Positions 9,071 through 17,243 of a stretch of 30,681 nt of DNA are shown piece by piece; the first letter of the stretch is position 1, and each line of letters starts with the position of its first letter. Source of the DNA: Dehalococcoidia bacterium (lineage in GTDB: Bacteria; Chloroflexota; Dehalococcoidia; Dehalococcoidales; JAUXAE01). Position numbers and translations under genes: made by a program. Below the pieces are notes generated by a model, which saw only the letters and a program-made list of their open reading frames with translations, was not told the DNA's origin and ran no database searches. Where the stretch lies: positions 1-30,681 of the forward strand of contig DAOUZU010000001.1 in the NCBI GenBank assembly GCA_030665535.1, read 5' to 3'.

Positions 9071-10351
9071 ATGGCTACCGGTAAAAAAGACATAGAGCGC
9101 CTTCTTGAGCGGGGCGTGGCCGAGGTTATCGTCCGCGAGGAGTTGGCCGAGCAGTTGGCCTCGGGCAAAAAGCTCCGGCTCAAGGAGGGCTTTGACCCCA
9201 GCTTCCCCGACATCCACCTAGGCCATATGGTGGCCCTCAAGAAGCTGCGCCAGTTTCAGGAGATGGGCCACCAGGTAGTGCTTATCGTCGGCGACTGGAC
9301 GGCCCGCATCGGCGACCCCAGCGGCGCCTCCGTCACCCGGCCGATGCTGACAGCGGAGGCCGTCAAGGCCAACGCCGAGACCTACATGCAGCAGTTCTTC
9401 AAAATAGTTGATAAAGACAGGACGGAGGTGCGCTGGCAGAGCGAATGGTTCGGGGATTTCCGCCTGGAGGATGTTATCCGGCTTACCAGTCGCTTCACCA
9501 TCGCCCAGCTGCTGGCCCGGGCCGACTTCGCCAAGAGGTACGCCGAGGACCGCCCCATCACCATGGCCGAGTTCCTCTATCCCCTGCTTCAGGCTTACGA
9601 CTCGGTGGCCATAAAGGCCGATGTCGAGTTCGGCGGTACCGACCAGAAGTTCAACCTGCTTGTGGGCCGCGACCTTCAGGGTATAGTCGGCCAGAAGCCG
9701 CAACAGATACTCCTGGTGCCTATTTTGGTGGGCACCGACGGCACCCAGAAGATGAGCAAGAGCCTGGGCAACTACATCGGCGTTGCCGAGCCGCCCAGTG
9801 AAATATACGGCAAGGTGATGTCCATACCGGATAGCCTTATTACGCAGTATTTTGAGCTACTCACCGATGTGCCTGACAAAGACCTGGCCGAGATTGGCCA
9901 GGCCCTGGAAGAAGGCGACATCAACCCCATGGAGTTTAAAAAACGGCTGGCTAGGGAGATTACCGGCCAGCTATATGACCAGGCGGCGGCGGCAGAGGCG
10001 GAGGCCCACTTCGCCAGCGTGGTGCAGCGGAAAGAGGCGCCGGAGAATATACGGAAAGTAAAGATGACTGACGAGCGACTACAAAAAATAAAAGCCAGCA
10101 TGTATTCAGAGGAAAAAGGATTGGTTAGCACTAAAGAAGTTGGCGAACCTGAGACTGAGAGAGAATGGGTTGTATCAGTTCCCCTTCTGCTATATGAGAT
10201 AGGTCTGGCTAAAAGTCGCAGTGACGCCAAGCGTCTTATATCACAAGAGTGTGTCGGTATAGATAGCAAGACTGTTTATGAGACAAAGGCTTTAATCAAA
10301 ATAGGCAGCATAATTAAAGTAGGGCCGCTACGCTGGGTGGAACTGGTTTGA
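9071..10351 (+). CDS. tyrS: Tyrosyl-tRNA synthetase
   Basis: This class I aminoacyl-tRNA synthetase charges tRNA-Tyr. It has 426 residues. The HIGH motif is HLGH at residues 49-52 and the signature lysine loop is KMSKS at 227-231. The FGGTDQKFN tyrosine-pocket segment is intact, and a C-terminal S4 RNA-binding domain covers about residues 365-426. The sequence style is that of the TyrZ-like branch. It directly follows ribF and is presumably cotranscribed. The last 280 bases or so, encoding the linker and S4 domain, are much poorer in GC (about 40% by direct count over 10081-10320, against about 65% at 9481-9540) and use A/T-ending codons, suggesting a different history for that domain. Confidence 0.97.
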   Translation: MATGKKDIERLLERGVAEVIVREELAEQLASGKKLRLKEGFDPSFPDIHLGHMVALKKLRQFQEMGHQVVLIVGDWTARIGDPSGASVTRPMLTAEAVKANAETYMQQFFKIVDKDRTEVRWQSEWFGDFRLEDVIRLTSRFTIAQLLARADFAKRYAEDRPITMAEFLYPLLQAYDSVAIKADVEFGGTDQKFNLLVGRDLQGIVGQKPQQILLVPILVGTDGTQKMSKSLGNYIGVAEPPSEIYGKVMSIPDSLITQYFELLTDVPDKDLAEIGQALEEGDINPMEFKKRLAREITGQLYDQAAAAEAEAHFASVVQRKEAPENIRKVKMTDERLQKIKASMYSEEKGLVSTKEVGEPETEREWVVSVPLLLYEIGLAKSRSDAKRLISQECVGIDSKTVYETKALIKIGSIIKVGPLRWVELV

Positions 10352-10360
10352 TAACTGTTA

Positions 10361-10384
10361 TTTTCGGCAAGCGCCGTTTTATTA
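10361..10384 (+). terminator. Weak possible terminator after tyrS
   Basis: CGGC (10365-10368), a 4-base loop and GCCG (10373-10376) are followed by TTTTATT. The stem is only 4 bp, so it would be a weak intrinsic terminator, but its position between the tyrS stop and the next promoter fits. Confidence 0.35.
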
Positions 10385-10402
10385 AGTCCACATAATATCG
10401 CT

Positions 10403-10430
10403 TTGCCCGCGCGGTCAATTCGGATATAAT
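10403..10430 (+). promoter_or_regulatory. Promoter for aminotransferase-serA-pdxT
   Basis: TTGCCC (10403-10408, 4 of 6) lies 16 bp before a perfect TATAAT (10425-10430). The predicted start is near 10437, just upstream of the AAGGAG ribosome binding site at 10443-10448. Confidence 0.7.
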
Positions 10431-10454
10431 AGACCAGTGATGAAGGAGTTTTTG

Positions 10455-11549
10455 ATGCAAAACCTGCGCATACCGGGGCCAACACCCTGCCCCGAGGATG
10501 TCCTGGAAGCTATGGGCCGACAGATGGTTAACCACCGCGGCCCGGAGTTCGCCAGCCTCCTGACCGATGTTACGGAAAAGCTCAAGCGTCTGTTTAAGAC
10601 GCAGAGCGATGTATTTCTGCTCACCGCCTCGGGCACGGGCGGCCTTGAGGCGGCGGTGGTCAACATGCTTTCGCCGGGGGACGTGGTGCTGTCCGTATCC
10701 ATCGGCGTCTTCGGCCACCGCTTCGCCGCCATCGCCAGCCAGTTCGGTGCCCAGGTGATACCTTTGAACTTTGAGTGGGGCCAGGCCGCAGAGATTGACG
10801 CCATCCGCCAGGCCCTTAGGGATAACCCCAAAATCAAGGCGGTGCTGGTCACTCACAACGAGACCTCCACCGGCGTTACCAACGACCTCAAGGCCATCAG
10901 CGCCTTAGTCAAAGAGTTTGACAAGCTGCTCGTGGTAGACGCCATCTCCAGCCTGGGCTCCATTGAGCTGCCGGTGGACGAATGGCGCTGCGATGTTACC
11001 GTTACCGGCTCGCAGAAGGGCTGGATGGTGCCGCCGGGGATGGCCATGGTGGCCGTAGGCCGGGAGGCCTGGGAGGCCAACAGCCGAGCCACTATGCCCC
11101 GCTTCTACTGGGACTTCGCCAAGGCCAAAAGCTACCTGGAAAAAGGCCAGACCCCCTGGACGCCGGTGTTGTCCATCGTCTTTGCCTTCTCGGTAGCTCT
11201 GGATAAGATGCTCACCGAAGGGCTGGACAGCATAATCGCCCGCCACGCCCGAATTGCCCAAATGACCCGTGATGGCATCAAAGAGCTGGGCCTCTCCCTC
11301 TTCGCCGAGGAGAGCCACGCCTCCAATACGGTTACCTCCGTGGCCGCTTCGGGCGGCTTGGACACTAAAATACTGGTCAAGATAATGAGAGAGGAGCACG
11401 GCATTGTGCTTGGCGGCGGCCAGCAGACGATGGCCGGCAAGATATTCCGCATTGGCCACCTGGGCTGGGTGAACGAGGATGACATCGCCCAGGTTCTGGC
11501 GGCTCTTAAAACAGCCCTGCCCCAGGCCGGTTTCAGGAGCGGTAGCTAA
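10455..11549 (+). CDS. Class V PLP aminotransferase (alanine-glyoxylate/serine-pyruvate type)
   Basis: This 364-residue fold-type I PLP enzyme belongs to the alanine-glyoxylate/serine-pyruvate aminotransferase group. The PLP lysine is Lys188 in TGSQKGWMVPPG, the cofactor Asp is in VVDAISSLGS, and the SGTGG phosphate-cradle region is near residues 59-63. A longer frame opens at GTG 10437, but that codon lies at the predicted transcript start. ATG 10455 has AAGGAG six bases upstream and is preferred. It is one base from serA, and no serC-type gene is seen here. The neighbourhood suggests that it supplies the phosphohydroxypyruvate to phosphoserine step; adjacency of such an aminotransferase to serA is known in other lineages. 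An alternative role in serine-glyoxylate or alanine transamination remains open, so no symbol is given. Confidence 0.92.
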   Translation: MQNLRIPGPTPCPEDVLEAMGRQMVNHRGPEFASLLTDVTEKLKRLFKTQSDVFLLTASGTGGLEAAVVNMLSPGDVVLSVSIGVFGHRFAAIASQFGAQVIPLNFEWGQAAEIDAIRQALRDNPKIKAVLVTHNETSTGVTNDLKAISALVKEFDKLLVVDAISSLGSIELPVDEWRCDVTVTGSQKGWMVPPGMAMVAVGREAWEANSRATMPRFYWDFAKAKSYLEKGQTPWTPVLSIVFAFSVALDKMLTEGLDSIIARHARIAQMTRDGIKELGLSLFAEESHASNTVTSVAASGGLDTKILVKIMREEHGIVLGGGQQTMAGKIFRIGHLGWVNEDDIAQVLAALKTALPQAGFRSGS

Positions 11550-11550
11550 A

Positions 11551-13125
11551 ATGAAAAGTGTTCTGGTAGCCGATTCCATCTCGGAAACAGGCCTGAAGAT
11601 GCTGCGTCAGCACGCCCAAGTTGACGTCCGCACGGGCCTGAAGCCCGACGAACTGGCCGCTATCATCGGTAATTACGAAGCCCTGCTGGTGCGCAGCCAG
11701 ACCCAGGTTACGGCCGCTGTCATCGCCGCCGGCAACAAGCTCCAGGTCATCGGCCGGGCCGGTGTCGGCGTGGATAATATAGATATAGACGCCGCCACTG
11801 GGCGCGGCATCGTCGTCGTCAACGCGCCCACGGGCAACACCATATCCGCCGCCGAGCACACCATCGGCCTGATTTTCGCCCTGGCCCGACACATACCGCA
11901 GGCAGACGCCAGCCTGAAGTCCGGCGCCTGGAAGCGGTCCCAGTTCATGGGCAGCGAGATAAGAGGCAAGACCCTAGGCATTATCGGCCTGGGCAATATA
12001 GGCTCGGAGGTGGCCAAGCGTGCCCGCGGCCTGGAGATGAGTGTAATGGCCTACGACCCTTTTCTCTCCGAGGAAAGGGCACAGCAACTCCAGGTGGAGC
12101 TGGCCCCCCTGGACAGGCTGTTAAGCGAGGCCGACTTCATCACCCTCCATGTGCCCATGACGGCTTCCACAAAGGGAATAATAAGCGCCAAAGAGCTGGC
12201 CACTATGAAACCAACCGCCCGGATTATCAACACCGCCCGCGGCGGTCTTATTGATGTAGACGCACTTGCCAAAGCCGTTAGAGAAAAGAAACTTGCCGGC
12301 GCCGCCGTCGATGTCTTCACCGAGGAGCCAATAACCAAGAGTATCCTTTTTGAAACAGAGGGCATCATCGTCACCCCCCACCTGGGCGCTTCCACTACCG
12401 AAGCCCAGGCCCGGGCCGCTGTGGATGTGGTCAAGCAGGTGATTGACGTCTTCAACGGGCAAACGGCCAGGTACGCCGTCAACGCTCCCTTTATCTCGGC
12501 GGAGGGCCTGCCGGTGCTGGCTCCCTATGTCCGTGTGGCCACCACCCTGGGCCACCTGGTCAGCCAGCTTACCGACGGACAGATGAAAGAGGTTAAGATT
12601 GTCTACGAGGGCGACATTTCCAATTACGATACCACCGCCCTTAAATCCATCGTCCTCGGCGGCCTGTTGGAGCAGATAAGCGAGGACAGGGTCAACCTGG
12701 TCAACGCCAACCTGATAGCCTGCCAGCGCGGTATCTCGGTGGTGGAGCAGAAGGAGCCCACCTGCGAGAACTACACCAACCTGCTTACGGTAGAGGTCAC
12801 CACATCAAGCGGCACTATCGCCGCTGCCGCCACTATAATGCGCTCTCAAACACACATTGTAAGGATCAACAACCACTGGATTGACATCGTTCCCGGCGGC
12901 TACTTCCTGTTCAGCGACCACCTCGACCGTCCCGGGCTTATCGGCGCTGCCGGCAAGATAACCGGTGATGCCGATATCAACATAAGCTATATGCAGCTCA
13001 GCCGCCTAAAGCCCAGGGGGAAGGCGCTTATGGTACTGGCCTTGGACGAACCCTTGAGCCAGGCGCAGCAGCAGCAACTGCTGGCCCTTCCCAGCGTCTA
13101 TACGGCCAAGCTGGTGAAACTGTAG
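11551..13125 (+). CDS. serA: D-3-phosphoglycerate dehydrogenase
   Basis: This NAD-dependent enzyme oxidises 3-phosphoglycerate to 3-phosphohydroxypyruvate, the first step of serine synthesis. It has 524 residues, the size of the long form. The Rossmann motif is GLGNIG at residues 146-151. The catalytic Arg230 sits in NTARGG, Glu259 in TEEP, and His277 in TPHLGAST. An intervening (ASB-type) domain and a C-terminal ACT domain (from about residue 450) follow, so serine feedback is plausible. An in-frame extension reaches back to 11479, but ATG 11551 gives the family N-terminus and has AGGAG at 11535-11539, one base after the aminotransferase stop. pdxT begins 5 bases downstream. Confidence 0.97.
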   Translation: MKSVLVADSISETGLKMLRQHAQVDVRTGLKPDELAAIIGNYEALLVRSQTQVTAAVIAAGNKLQVIGRAGVGVDNIDIDAATGRGIVVVNAPTGNTISAAEHTIGLIFALARHIPQADASLKSGAWKRSQFMGSEIRGKTLGIIGLGNIGSEVAKRARGLEMSVMAYDPFLSEERAQQLQVELAPLDRLLSEADFITLHVPMTASTKGIISAKELATMKPTARIINTARGGLIDVDALAKAVREKKLAGAAVDVFTEEPITKSILFETEGIIVTPHLGASTTEAQARAAVDVVKQVIDVFNGQTARYAVNAPFISAEGLPVLAPYVRVATTLGHLVSQLTDGQMKEVKIVYEGDISNYDTTALKSIVLGGLLEQISEDRVNLVNANLIACQRGISVVEQKEPTCENYTNLLTVEVTTSSGTIAAAATIMRSQTHIVRINNHWIDIVPGGYFLFSDHLDRPGLIGAAGKITGDADINISYMQLSRLKPRGKALMVLALDEPLSQAQQQQLLALPSVYTAKLVKL

Positions 13126-13130
13126 ACGGG

Positions 13131-13712
13131 ATGAGCATCGGCGTTCTGGCCCTCCAAGGGGCCTTCGTAGAGCATATAGAGATTCTAAAGCGCCTGGGGG
13201 TGCAGGCGACAGCCGTCCGCCGGCCGGAGGATCTCAAAGACCTGGACGGTATTATTATCCCCGGCGGTGAGAGCACCAGCATCGTCAACCTTATGCAAAC
13301 CTCCGCAATGCTCCAGCCGCTTAAAGAACTGGCCGGGGCCGATTTCCCCATCCTGGGCACCTGCGCCGGCATGGTCTGCCTGGCCCGTGAGGTGGCCGAT
13401 AACTCCTACCCGCCGGGACTGGCGGCTATGGATATTGTGGTGCGGCGAAACGCCTTTGGCCGCCAGGTTGACAGCTTTGAGGCCAAACTGGCCTTTCCCG
13501 CCCTGGGTGAAAGGCCCTACCCCGCCGTCTTCATCCGCGCCCCTATTGTGGAAAGCACGGCGGCGGCGGTGCAGGTGCTGGCCCGCCTGAACGATGGCAG
13601 TGTCGTCGCTGTCAGGCAGGGAAGGTTGCTGGCCACCGCCTTTCACCCCGAGCTTAGCGCCGACATCAGGCTACACCGCTACTTCCTGAAGATTGTCGCC
13701 GGCAGTGGCTAG
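13131..13712 (+). CDS. pdxT: PLP synthase glutaminase subunit
   Basis: This 193-residue class I glutamine amidotransferase releases ammonia for the PdxS subunit in the deoxyxylulose-5-phosphate-independent PLP pathway. Catalytic Cys78 is in GTCAGM, and His172 and Glu174 are in FHPEL. The oxyanion-region motif IPGGEST is at residues 43-49. The start follows serA by 5 bases and lacks a strong ribosome binding site, suggesting coupling. The usual partner pdxS is not in this window. PLP is the cofactor of the aminotransferase two genes upstream, a plausible reason for the linkage. It is convergent with the DUF1015 gene, with 12 bases between the stops. Confidence 0.96.
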   Translation: MSIGVLALQGAFVEHIEILKRLGVQATAVRRPEDLKDLDGIIIPGGESTSIVNLMQTSAMLQPLKELAGADFPILGTCAGMVCLAREVADNSYPPGLAAMDIVVRRNAFGRQVDSFEAKLAFPALGERPYPAVFIRAPIVESTAAAVQVLARLNDGSVVAVRQGRLLATAFHPELSADIRLHRYFLKIVAGSG

Positions 13713-13724
13713 GCGGCTTCCAGC

Positions 13725-15029
13725 CTACTTGAGGCGGTACATCAGCAGCCCTGAGGGCAGCTTGGGATAGAAGTAGGTCGACTTGCGAGGCATACGGTCG
13801 CCGGCATCGGCGATATCCTTGATGACGGCGGCGGAAACCGGCTTCAGTATGAAGGCCAACTGGTACTCGCCGGCGGCCACCCGCTTTACGGCGTCCTGCC
13901 GGTCGTAGCTGTAATCTATGCCGGACACCTCATCGCTGCTCATTGCCAGCAGCTCCTCCAATATGACATGGTCAAGAACGCTGACATCCAGTTTTTTGTA
14001 TGCCTCCGAGTGGAAGTAGGGCATCATCTGACCGGCGGCGGCCATGTCGCGCAGCGTCAGCACCAGGAGTTGCCCCGGTTTAAGCCCTAAAAGAACCAGC
14101 CTTATTTTGCCGCTCTCTGCCAGAAGCTCATCCACCTTCGGCCACACCCCGTCCTCACCAAGAGGCAGGGCGTCTACCTCAAAGAAAAGGTCCAGCTTGG
14201 CCATAAGGCCGTCCAGGCTGGCTGAAGGCAAACCGCGCAGCAGACGGTGCGGCGGCAGGATGATTAACCCCGAGTCGTGAAAGTCCACCAGTGTCATCAT
14301 GACGTAATTGCTGGGTTCATCGTCAGCCAGCTCCGGCGACAGCATCAACTGCTCACGGCGATAGACCAGGGCCGTCTCGTAGCGGTGGTGTCCATCGGCG
14401 ATATAGAGCGGTTTAGGGGCAAGGCTCCCGGCTATAGCTGCTACGGCTTCAGGGTCGGTAATGGCCCAAACCCGGTGGCCCTCTCCGCCGGAAGAAAGGC
14501 TCATTATGGGCTCGCTCTCGGCCTGTTGGTCTAACCGGGAGGCTACCTTGCGGCGGCTATCCTCGTACAGGGAAAATATAGGGCTGGTGTTAACCTTAAG
14601 TTCCCAGAGAAGGCTCATCCGGTCGCTCTTGGGACCGGTAAGAGTACCTTCGTGGGGACGGATGACCATGCTGTCCCACTCTTCCAGCCTGACACGGACG
14701 ACTATGCCGCGGCGCGTGTAGCTCTTTCCCTGGCAGGTGAAGCTGTGGTCGTGGAGATATATAGCCGGCGTCTTGTCCTTAAACATCACGCCATCATCCA
14801 GCCACTTATTTAAGGTGGTCGCCGCCCGGGTGTACTTGTTGTCGGCGGGCGTATCCTGCGGTGTCTGTCGGCCCTGCTCAATGCGGATAAAATTATACGG
14901 ACTGGCTGCATTCAGGTACTGCTCCATCTGGGGACTGATGACATCATAGGGGGGGCATATAACGCCCGCCAAGTCACCGACCAGCGACTGGTTGTAGCGC
15001 ACACCACGGAAAGGACATATCTCAGCCAT
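13725..15029 (-). CDS. DUF1015 family protein
   Basis: This 434-residue protein belongs to the conserved family DUF1015, and I do not know an established function. The family N-terminus (ICPFRGVRYN, then CPPYDVISP at residues 25-33) is present. A PHEGT motif is at 125-129, IADGHHRYETA at 210-220 and RMPRKSTYFYPK at 412-423. The DGHHR segment resembles the signature of the ParB/sulfiredoxin fold, which includes free-serine kinases of the SerK and SbnI types. It neighbours an aminotransferase-serA operon on the opposite strand, which makes a role in serine or phosphoserine metabolism an attractive inference. It has its own candidate promoter at 15070-15099. The family call is firm; the function is open. 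Confidence 0.9.
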   Translation of the reverse strand: MAEICPFRGVRYNQSLVGDLAGVICPPYDVISPQMEQYLNAASPYNFIRIEQGRQTPQDTPADNKYTRAATTLNKWLDDGVMFKDKTPAIYLHDHSFTCQGKSYTRRGIVVRVRLEEWDSMVIRPHEGTLTGPKSDRMSLLWELKVNTSPIFSLYEDSRRKVASRLDQQAESEPIMSLSSGGEGHRVWAITDPEAVAAIAGSLAPKPLYIADGHHRYETALVYRREQLMLSPELADDEPSNYVMMTLVDFHDSGLIILPPHRLLRGLPSASLDGLMAKLDLFFEVDALPLGEDGVWPKVDELLAESGKIRLVLLGLKPGQLLVLTLRDMAAAGQMMPYFHSEAYKKLDVSVLDHVILEELLAMSSDEVSGIDYSYDRQDAVKRVAAGEYQLAFILKPVSAAVIKDIADAGDRMPRKSTYFYPKLPSGLLMYRLK

Positions 15030-15069
15030 TAATCAAATCGGTAGCTCTGTAATGGGGACACAGGGGTCT

Positions 15070-15099
15070 ATTTTACCGGATTACGTAATCGCTTAGCAA
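15070..15099 (-). promoter_or_regulatory. Probable promoter for the DUF1015 gene
   Basis: On the minus strand, TTGCTA (15094-15099, 4 of 6) is followed after 18 bp by TAAAAT (15070-15075, 5 of 6). The predicted start is near 15062, giving a leader of about 33 nt. The spacer contains the palindrome at 15079-15090. Confidence 0.5.
15079..15090. repeat. Perfect 12-bp palindrome, operator candidate
   Basis: GATTACGTAATC is a perfect palindrome lying in the -35/-10 spacer of the DUF1015 promoter and about 33 bp upstream of the ligA -35. That is a classic place for a dimeric regulator to bind. Confidence 0.5.
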
Positions 15100-15122
15100 G
15101 CCGTAAGCCCCTTAAATTCTCT

Positions 15123-15150
15123 TTGCCCGGCAACCCGGCTGTGCTATACT
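15123..15150 (+). promoter_or_regulatory. Promoter for ligA
   Basis: TTGCCC (15123-15128) lies 16 bp before TATACT (15145-15150, 5 of 6), with the same -35 and spacing as the aminotransferase promoter. The predicted start near 15157 is only about 8 nt before the preferred ligA ATG. Confidence 0.6.
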
Positions 15151-15164
15151 CAATGCGATTTCCG

Positions 15165-17210
15165 ATGAAAGATTTAGCCCCCGCCAGGGACAGAATAGCT
15201 GAACTCCGAAAGCAGATAAACCACCACAATTACCGCTACCACGTGCTGGACAGCCCCGAGGTCAGCGACGCCGAATACGACGAGTTGATGCGAGAGCTTA
15301 AGGCGCTGGAGGAGCGGCATCCCCATCTGATTACCTCGATTTCTCCCACCCAGCGTGTCGGCGCCGCCCCTGTTACCGCTTTCGGCGTGGTCAGGCACCC
15401 TTACCCCCTGCTCTCCTTGGGCAACGCCTTCTCCCGTGATGAGCTTTATGCCTGGCATGGACGCATCACCAAACTACTTAAAGGGCAGCCCGTTCGTTTT
15501 GTCTGCGAGCACAAGCTGGACGGCCTGGCGGTGGCCCTAACCTATGTCAACGGCCAGCTGACCACCGGGGCCACCCGCGGCGACAGTTTGAACGGCGAAA
15601 ACATTACCCATAATCTGAAGACAATCCGCAGCATCCCCCTCTCCGTAGCCGGTGATGTGCCGCCGCGCTTTGAGGTTAGGGGGGAGGTCTTTCTGCCCAA
15701 GGCCAGCTTTGAGAGGCTGAACCGGGAGCGGGCCAGTCAGGGCCTGCCCCTATACGCTAATCCGCGCAATTCGGCTGCCGGCTCGGTACGCCAGCTAGAC
15801 CCACGGGTAACGGCCGGCCGAGCGCTGGACGGCTATATCTACATGCTGGGTTACGCCGAGGGGTGGCCGCTGCCGCCGGGCCACTGGGAGACCTTGCAGT
15901 ATCTCAGCTCGTTAGGCTTCAAGTTAAATCCCCACAACAGGCTTCTGTCCACCATTGAGGAGGTGGAAGGCTACTATGAGGAATGGGCGGAAAAGCGCCA
16001 CCAGCTACCCTACGAGACGGATGGTATCGTCGTCAAGGTGGACTCCCTAGAGCAGCAGACGGGCCTGGGCGATGTCGGCCGCGAACCGCGCTGGGCCGTC
16101 GCCTATAAGTTCCCCGCCGTCCAGGGGACGACAAAGCTAAAGAGCATCGAGATAAGCGTGGGCCGGACGGGCAGCTTGAACCCCTATGCCGTCCTGGAGC
16201 CGGTCTCGATAGGCGGCGTAACCATCAGGCAGGCCGCCCTGCACAACGAGGACGATATCCGTCGCAAAGACCTCCGCGAGGGCGATTCCGTCATCGTGCA
16301 GCGGGCTGGCGATGTTATTCCCCAGGTGGTAGCCCCCATAGAGAGCAAGCGTAGCGGCAAAGAGAAGATATTCAGCCTTAAAGACAAACTCTTCTCGAAA
16401 GAGAAGGGCCGCCCCGTCTGCCCCATATGCGGCACCGGGATATACCGCCCCCAGGACGAGGTAATGTACTACTGCGCCAACGCCGCCTGCACCGCTCAGA
16501 TACAGCAGCGGCTGGAGCATTTCGTCTCCCGCTCCGGCATGGATATACGAGGTGTCGGCGAAAAGCTGAGCGCCGCGTTGTATGCAGAGGGCCTTGTCCA
16601 TGATGTCTCCGACCTCTATTACCTTAAAGAAAAGAGGGCAGACCTGCTCGGCCTGGAGAAGCTGGCTGAAAAGAGCGTTGATAACATCCTGGCAGCCATA
16701 AAGACGAGCAAGAAACGGCCTCTGGGCAGGGTCATCTTTTCCCTGGGCATACGCCATGTCGGTGGTGAGACGGCCGAGATCCTGGCCCGTGAATTCGGCC
16801 GCCTGGACGATCTGGCGGCGGCCTCCAGGGATAGGCTGCTGGAGATAGCGGCCGTGGGGCCCAAGATTACGGATAGCATCCTCGCCTTCTTCGGTCAAGA
16901 GGAAAACCGCCGCATCATCCAAAGGCTTAAACAGGCCGGGGTGCGCCTGGAGACCGAGGCCGCCACCGGAGAGATGCCGTTGGCCGGCTTGGAGTTCGTC
17001 ATTACCGGCCGGTTGGAGGGCTTGAGCCGCCACGAGGTTCGGAGTATGATAAAGGCTCTGGGTGGCACCACCAAAGACAGGCTAACGCAGAGCACTTCCT
17101 ACCTGGTGGTAGGCAAAGAACCGGGCTCTAAGCTGGCCCACGCTCTAAAGATGGGCATAAAACAGATAAACGAAGATGAGATGCGACGGCTGATGGAGCC
17201 GAATAAATAG
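15165..17210 (+). CDS. ligA: NAD-dependent DNA ligase
   Basis: LigA seals nicks in replication and repair using NAD+. It has 681 residues from ATG 15165. The N-terminal Ia/adenylation domain shows NYRYHVLDSPEVSDAEYD. The adenylated lysine is in CEHKLDGLAV, and the downstream YETDGIVVKV nucleotidyltransferase motif is intact. An OB fold, a four-Cys zinc site (CPICG with CANAAC), HhH repeats and a C-terminal BRCT domain follow. The frame opens further upstream at TTG 15123 and ATG 15153, but those codons lie within the promoter or before its predicted start. ATG 15165 gives MKDLAPARDR, the expected N-terminus. No Shine-Dalgarno is visible, so it may be translated from a near-leaderless mRNA. 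Confidence 0.95.
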   Translation: MKDLAPARDRIAELRKQINHHNYRYHVLDSPEVSDAEYDELMRELKALEERHPHLITSISPTQRVGAAPVTAFGVVRHPYPLLSLGNAFSRDELYAWHGRITKLLKGQPVRFVCEHKLDGLAVALTYVNGQLTTGATRGDSLNGENITHNLKTIRSIPLSVAGDVPPRFEVRGEVFLPKASFERLNRERASQGLPLYANPRNSAAGSVRQLDPRVTAGRALDGYIYMLGYAEGWPLPPGHWETLQYLSSLGFKLNPHNRLLSTIEEVEGYYEEWAEKRHQLPYETDGIVVKVDSLEQQTGLGDVGREPRWAVAYKFPAVQGTTKLKSIEISVGRTGSLNPYAVLEPVSIGGVTIRQAALHNEDDIRRKDLREGDSVIVQRAGDVIPQVVAPIESKRSGKEKIFSLKDKLFSKEKGRPVCPICGTGIYRPQDEVMYYCANAACTAQIQQRLEHFVSRSGMDIRGVGEKLSAALYAEGLVHDVSDLYYLKEKRADLLGLEKLAEKSVDNILAAIKTSKKRPLGRVIFSLGIRHVGGETAEILAREFGRLDDLAAASRDRLLEIAAVGPKITDSILAFFGQEENRRIIQRLKQAGVRLETEAATGEMPLAGLEFVITGRLEGLSRHEVRSMIKALGGTTKDRLTQSTSYLVVGKEPGSKLAHALKMGIKQINEDEMRRLMEPNK

Positions 17211-17243
17211 ATGTTTCTATTACAATAGTTAGGGAGGGTTAAA

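Noticed and set aside
13710..13727. TAGGC/GCCTA inverted repeat spanning the pdxT and DUF1015 stops
   Set aside because: The stem is only 5 bp, has no T-run, and arises largely from the two facing stop codons, so it is not called as a bidirectional terminator.
15123..15164. Longer ligA N-terminus from TTG 15123 or ATG 15153
   Set aside because: These codons lie within the promoter or before its predicted transcript start, and the extra residues are not family-like.
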